Shown here one piece after another: positions 58,670 to 64,000 of a stretch of DNA of 64,000 bases. Both the position numbers and the translations under genes were made by a program. Origin of the DNA: Populus alba. Its lineage: Eukaryota; Streptophyta; Magnoliopsida; Malpighiales; Salicaceae. The DNA lies in NCBI RefSeq assembly GCF_005239225.2, contig NC_133302.1, forward strand, positions 7,688,001 to 7,752,000. The letters run 5' to 3'. The notes under the pieces are model-generated. The model saw only the letters and a list, made by a program, of their open reading frames with translations, had not been told where the DNA came from and did no database searches. The number at the start of each line of letters is the position of its first letter. The first letter of the stretch is position 1.

Positions 58670-60290
58670 TAATTAGAGACCTTTTGAATTTGAAATACAA
58701 AGATAATGAAGATGCTTCAATGCATATAAATGAATTCCAAGGGTTCCCGAATTAGTTATCATTGAGATGAATCTTGAGTTAGTTGATGAGATGTAAACAT
58801 TAATCTTATTAAGTTCATTGGTGGATAGTTGAGAGGCTTTGGTGGTGTCACTTAGCAATTCTACTTCGAATAGAAAAATCACTTCACTTTAAAGAAAATG
58901 AAGGATAGTATTCTCAATAAAGAGAGGAGGAAAGAGACAACTAACGAGTCTCATGCATTTGTTACAGAAAGTTAAGGGAGAAGTCAAAATAGGTTTTCTC
59001 ATGATAAGCAAGATAAAGAATCTAGTAATAGAGAATCCGGTAATAGAAAATGCAAATGAAAAAAGGAGATTTCAGTCAAGGAAAGGAATTAAGTGTTATT
59101 ATTCTGACAGGCCAGAGCATATTAAAAAAGACTATAGAAAGTATAAAAGAGATAAAAATGGAGAGAATGATACAATTGTAGTTGTATTCAATGGTGATGT
59201 TGCCATTGTTTGTGACGATGGTTGTGTTAATCTTGTATGTTAGGATACCATTAGGGTTGTAGATTCAATAGCTTCTTACCATGTTACACCCCAATATGAT
59301 TTTTTTTCACATTTTACACTATTGGTGACTTTGGTCAAGTTAGGATGAGAAATCAAAGGATGACTAGTGTTATGGGCGTTGGAGATATTTGGTTAGAAAC
59401 CAATACTGGGTGTAAGTTGCCACTCAAAAATATTAGACATGTGCCTGATATATGCCTACACTTGATCTCTACAAGTACTTTTGATGAAGAAGGATATCAT
59501 AATTACTTTAGAGATGGTAAATGAAAGCTATCCAAAATTCTTTAATTAATGTTGAAAGCAAAAAAAAAAGTCTCTACATATCTCAAGCCAAGGTGATTAA
59601 AGGGGAGGTGAATCCAAATTAAAGATTGCTTTACTGATTTATTGCATAAACGACTTGAACATTTGAGTGAGAAAGGCCTTGGCATCCTTGCCAAGAAGAA
59701 CTACCTTCCATTAAAAGATATGAACTTGGGCACATGTTGCATTTTAAAAACAACATAGAGTTGCATTTCAAAAATCACCTTCACATAGAAGATCACATGT
59801 TCTTGATTTAGTTCATATTGATGTTTGCTTTACGATTGATAAGTCTCTTAGAGGTGCATTGTACTTTGTTAGCTTCATTGATGATCACCTAGGAAAATTT
59901 AGGCCACTTGTTTGAAATTTAAAGATTAGGTGCTTGATGTCTTTAAGGATTTCCATGCAAGAGTTGAAAGAGAAACTGTTAGAAAGCTGAAATGATTCGA
60001 GTTGACAATGATGGTGAATATAAGGGTCTTTTTGAGAAGTACTATAGGGAACATGGTATCAAGTTGGAGAAGATAATTCCTAATACTCCATAACAGAATG
60101 AAGGGGCTGAAAGAATGAACAAAATCATTGTTGAAAGAATTATATGTATGCTTTTTTATGTAAAGTTGCCTAAGTCTTTTTGGGGTGATGTAATAAAAAC
60201 TAAAGTTGTCATGATTAACCTTTCTCCATCAGTTCCTTTTGAATTTGACGTTCTAGATAGAGTATGGAAAGGCTTTGTAGCCTATTTATA
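58278..60290 (+). mobile_element. Decayed Ty1-copia body (gag, protease, integrase remnants)
   Basis: After the primer site comes a gag-like stretch with a zinc knuckle at about 59085-59145 (GIKCYYSDRPEHIKKDYRK). Two of the four zinc ligands of the CCHC motif are changed (Cys to Ser and Cys to Tyr). Further on, GVGDIWLETNTGCKLPLKNI and VPDICLHLIS mark the region between protease and integrase. TPQQNEGAERMN-like and KLPKSFWGDV motifs mark the integrase end, with many stops. A T-run of about 31 bases interrupts gag at 58638-58668. Reverse transcriptase is absent: the sequence runs from integrase straight into gypsy sequence. Non-functional. Confidence 0.75.
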
Positions 60291-62290
60291 GACAAAGATA
60301 TGTGAGATGGGAATGGTTAGTTAACTACCAACAAACTTTTAAGAAGCTGAAGACAGCGATAACATCAACTCCAGTCTCAGGGCTACCTGATTTTAAGAAA
60401 CCATTTGAAGTGCATATTGATGCTTCAAATAGGGCCATTGAAGAGTGCTCATGCAAGAGGGACATCCAATTTTGCTTTCGAGAGTCAGAAGTTAAATGAT
60501 AATGAATAGAAATACTCGACCCACGAAAAGGAGATGATGACAATGATGAACCACTACTATGGCATATGGAGAGTATATATGTTGGGGTCAAGATTCATTG
60601 TCAAAACTAACAATGTTGCTAACATATTCTTTTGGACACATAAGAACTTATCGCAATGACAAGCTCGGTGGCTAGAATTCATAACCGAGTATGACTTTAT
60701 ATGAGAGCACAAACTAGGGAGGCATAATTAGGTTGCGGATGCACTCAGTAGACACGAGGTAAATACTGTTGTTCTTGCTATTATTAAAATGGAGTCGGAC
60801 ATGCTGGATCAACTTCGTTAAGCTGTTGAGGAAGATGCAACATACAAGAAGCTGGTTGATCTTGTATGAGAAAGGACATTATAGAGGTATTGGCTGGAAC
60901 AAGACCTACTCTATACAAAGAGGGGTCGAATCTTTATGCCCAAAGGAGAGCTACATAAATATTTAATGATGGAGACTCATGACCCGTAGTGGGCTGGAAA
61001 TCCAGGTAGAAATATTCAGGTATTGGTTGATCTTTTATCATAGATTTGTTAGTGGTCGAAGATGGATGACGACGTATAACTGTATGTCAAGCTTTGTCTA
61101 GTGTGCTAACAAGACAAGACTTTACAGTAGTGAGAGGCAGACTTGTTATAGCCACTATTGATCCCAGACAAACCTTGGGTGTCAGTTTTGATGGACTTCA
61201 TTGTTGGGTTTTCGAAGGTGGATAGCATGAACACTATCATGGTTGTCATAGACAGATTCGCTAAGTATGCAGTGTTTGTGGCTGCCCTGATAGTGTGTAT
61301 AACAGAAGTGGCCGTTGAGTTATTTCATCGAAATGTGGTGAATTATTTTGGAGTACCTTTTGACATCGTAAATGATTGTGATATACGATTCATGGGCAGA
61401 TTCTAGATAACATTGTTCAACATAATGGGGACAAGGCTGAAGTTTTTCATTGCCAATCATTTGCAAATCAATAGACAAACAAAAATGATAAACACTTTAC
61501 TAGATGAATATTTGAGACACTACGTGACAACAATGCAACGAAACTGGTTGGAGTTGCTAGATAGTGCACAATTTTAATACAATCTTAAAAACTCCTTGGC
61601 AACATAAGCAAGTCCGTTTGAGTTGGTTTTGGGAGCACAACCCCAAACTCCTACTGAGATTGCAATGTGAAAATCTAGCGGGAAGAGTCCCATGAGATAT
61701 AGGTTTGTGATGGAACGACAAGAATTGTTTGAGCAAGCCCAAGATAGCTTGCGTAAGGCAAGGAAAAGGATGCTCAAATATACCAACCAAAATGAAAGAC
61801 TGATGGAATTCAACGAGGATGACAAGGTGTTGCTCAAGTTAGCTTCACAAACTTGGAAGAAAATTATGGGGAAGATGAAGCACCAAGGGTTGGTGTTAAG
61901 GTATGATGGACCTTTTGAAATCATTGAAAAGGTAGGGGCTGTTGCTTATAGGCTGAAGTTGCCTAAACGACTAAAGCTTCATCTTACTTTTCACGTAAAT
62001 TACTTGTGACATTTTATAAAGACCAAGAAGATCCAAAATGAAGAAAGTCGCAAAAAGCTCCTCCTTCACAAATAGTTTGACAATGGTATCATCAAGATCA
62101 TAGATCATCATCGACTTGACCAACATAAGAAGAATCGGCAAATTGAGTTTTTAGTAAAATAAAAGAAAAACACAGAGGTTTCATGGAAAAAGGACACAGA
62201 TTTGTGCTGATTTGAGGATTACGTGCAAGCCTACCTCACATTTATTCCAACAAAGATGTTATACTCTTTTAGTGGGGGTGGTTTATTAAA
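60290..62290 (+). mobile_element. Decayed Ty3-gypsy pol 3' half with chromodomain
   Basis: In order: RNase H start (RWEWLVNYQQTFKKLK, LPDFKKPFEVHIDASN), a tether (VADALSRHEVN), the integrase zinc and core region (PDKPWVSVLMDFIVGFSKVD, VVIDRFAKYAVF, NYFGVPFDIVNDCDIRF), integrase C-terminal (DKVLLKLASQTWKKI, YDGPFEIIEKVG, AYRLKLP) and a chromodomain-like stretch (HRLDQHKKNRQIEFLVK, then TEVSWKKDTDLC). These fit a plant chromovirus. About twenty stops and several frameshifts break it. The usual DxR around the second catalytic aspartate reads NDCDIRF. A purine-rich tract (agtgggggtgg) follows at 62272-62282. Confidence 0.78.
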
Positions 62291-62640
62291 GTTCTAGACA
62301 TGATGGACAACGATATCTTGCATAGGCAACAATAAATTTGGCAGGCAGCATGCGATGGTTCATGCAAGTTATTGAGCTCCTGACTTGACATGGACGTGAG
62401 GCTTAGAGCATGTATCTTTTAAGCTAGCATCATACATAACATTAAATGACAGTTGAGACTGCTAGGTGGACAGGCAAAACGTGGGTTAGTGGTTGCAAAT
62501 ATGAACATCCAGATCATGGGAACATGAGGGCAGAATGTGGGGCAGAACTGGGTTACGTTATAAGCCACTAAAATCATGGGATTATAGGGGAGAAAGTGCT
62601 CATTACTTGCTCGAAAGCAGGCCACTAAGTTCATGGAGAA
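62291..62640 (+). mobile_element. Probable gypsy 3' end / LTR remnant
   Basis: Follows the purine-rich tract of the gypsy pol and has no coding content; it breaks off where copia sequence starts. No partner LTR is in the window, so the call is positional. Confidence 0.35.
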
Positions 62641-62679
62641 CATGAGGCTGGTGACAGAGATATGGCGTTCATTTTATAA

Positions 62680-63406
62680 GCACATCAGATCACTCTTTTC
62701 AGGGGTTCAGTATGCTGATTGGGCTGATGACAGAGATGATAAACGTAGTGTTGGGGGCTATTGTATTTTCCATGGAACCAATCTAATCAGTTGGAGCTAC
62801 AAACAACAACAAACTGTTGCTCATAGCAGTACTGAATCAAAGTATAAATCCCTCTCAAATAAAGCGGCTGAAATACGTTGGCTCCAATCCATTCTCCACG
62901 ATCTGCAGCTTCCCTTAGTAACCAGTCCAAAACTATGGTGTGATAATATCGGAGCTACTTATTTGTTCTTTAATCCAATTTCCATGCCAGAACTAAACAT
63001 AATGAAATTGATTCTCACTATGTTAGGGATCAAGTTTTAGTAAAACAACTTCAGGTCTCCTTTCTATCTTCTAGGGATTAGTTTGCAGATTTATTAAATA
63101 AGCCACTGTCAGCCATTTGTTTTCAGCTACTGCAGGATAACCTTCATGTTCAAGACCTACCCATTCGGTTGGGGGGGCGTGCTGGAGATTGAATTCAAAA
63201 ATGAAATTTCTTGCTGATATTTCGGGATAACTAATTTAGTTGTTAACATTGTGATGTTATCCTTTAGTTTTAAAATAGCTAACGTAGAGGAGAAGGTTAA
63301 ATATAATCTATCTGTAAAACCTTATACACTGTGTATTCTTTTTAAGATTGCAGATTAATATACAACTCTTTCTCTTGTGAAACTATTTTCCTTGTGCTTT
63401 CCTACA
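62680..63406 (+). mobile_element. Truncated Ty1-copia 3' end: RNase H plus LTR
   Basis: The RNase H remnant at about 62700-63040 reads QYADWADDRDDKRSVGGYCI, LISWSYKQQQTVAHSSTESK and LWCDNIGATYL, which are copia hallmarks. It is frame-broken after LNIMKL. A G-run (ttgggggggcg, 63169-63179) acts as the polypurine tract. The LTR spans about 63180-63406 (TGCTGGAGATTG to TTTCCTACA, 227 bp). Pieces of the same LTR are at 48180, 49972 and 56865. Everything upstream of RNase H is missing. Confidence 0.75.
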
Positions 63407-64000
63407 CTTTCAAAGATGCTATTTTTGTCGTGGTTCATTTAAAATTGAAAAGCTTCAAATGACTATGGATCACTTGTGATGAGATCCCGATGGAGCTAAC
63501 TGAATTGGCAAGCTAAGGTTCTTAGCCAGCCATGGCTTTATATGGTCATGTTGACATAAAAGAATGTCTTAAGCTTTGATCATATTAAAATATTAGACTT
63601 GCATATAAGGTTGGAGAAACAATCGTGGACTTTACCGGCGATTAAGAGATGGGTTTTCTCTCTATTACGAGTAACAATCAGCATGTCTGATGGGCTGTGG
63701 TTAGTGTTGATCCTTTCAGTACATTATGATATGGTCGGTATGCATGGTTCTGCTAGATTCTTTGGTGTCTGGCAAAAATGACAAGTTTCTCGGAAAAATT
63801 GATGGTTAGGGACAAACCTTAAGATTCTCAGTTATCTTGATCAATCCATGTTGACCATCCTATCCTAAAATAGCAGTAGTACCTAAATTTAAGGCATGAA
63901 TTTGCATGCCTGTTTTTTTCGAGGTATGAATTTAAGGTACCCTCTCCTTTGCCATTGTTGATACTGGAAGAAAATGCTGCATAGCTTCTATGTAAGTTCT
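63407..64000. other. Unassigned sequence at window end
   Basis: Moderate complexity, short ORFs only (63599-63781 plus). No domain or RNA gene recognised; it may be flank of a gene beyond the window. Confidence 0.3.

Larger units (their letters stand above)
52837..60501. repeat. Segmental duplication, copy B
   Basis: Partner of 44005-51561, in direct orientation with start-to-start distance of about 8.8 kb. It keeps the fuller retroelement part (gag-like and protease regions at about 58278-59800) but has a shorter satellite array. The gypsy sequence continues beyond the duplicated part. Confidence 0.85.

Noticed and set aside
61158..61406. Standalone gene for an integrase-like protein
   Set aside because: It is one surviving open piece of the decayed gypsy integrase; flanking frames continue the same domain with stops.

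Overview
The window is plant nuclear DNA, most likely from a poplar or close relative (Salicaceae). The reasons are intron-rich plant genes whose reconstructed proteins resemble plant families, very AT-rich spacers, a nuclear tRNA-Ala, and several copies of an AT-rich foldback repeat of a kind I remember from Populus. The genus is an inference; no database was searched.

Layout. 1-2.3 kb (minus): 5' part of a PHR1/PHL1-like MYB-CC phosphate-starvation regulator, cut by the window edge, with an intron-containing leader. 2.4-6.6 kb: AT-rich spacer with repeats. 6.6 kb (minus): tRNA-Ala(UGC). 6.8-8.7 kb: a LINE-like remnant and a broken protein kinase gene. 8.7-10.6 kb (minus): an intron-less P-class PPR gene. 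12.5 kb: a decayed copy of the last exon of the ATRX gene that lies 5 kb further on. 13.3 kb (plus): a C2-domain protein. 15.4 kb (plus): a mini zinc-finger (ZF-HD type) protein. 17.7-33.4 kb (minus): a complete 25-exon ATRX-type SNF2 chromatin remodeler; the splice model closes in frame to 1485 residues. Its introns hold a ~1.09 kb foldback and a ~1.1 kb MITE-like element carrying a piece of an Elongator subunit 2 (ELP2) gene. 35.0 kb: an intact 288-bp TRIM retroelement with a 5-bp target duplication. 35.6-38.9 kb (minus): a MIK1/PXL2-type LRR receptor kinase. 44-60.5 kb: a tandem segmental duplication of about 7.6 kb per copy. Each copy carries a CDC20 gene, an array of ~450-bp repeats, an LTR palindrome and a copia/gypsy chimeric junction. 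60.3-63.4 kb: decayed Ty3-gypsy (chromodomain type) and Ty1-copia sequence.

Genes acting together. This is an ordinary plant arrangement, not an operon. ATRX (chromatin), CDC20 (anaphase-promoting complex activator), PHR1-like (phosphate response), PPR (organelle RNA) and MIK1-like (peptide receptor) have unrelated jobs.

The unusual content is structural: a recently duplicated CDC20 block whose satellite array differs in copy number (seven versus three), a telo-box-like promoter motif kept in only one CDC20 copy, a gene-fragment-bearing element and a long hairpin inside ATRX, and palindromic LTRs. I did not find a new biochemical system.
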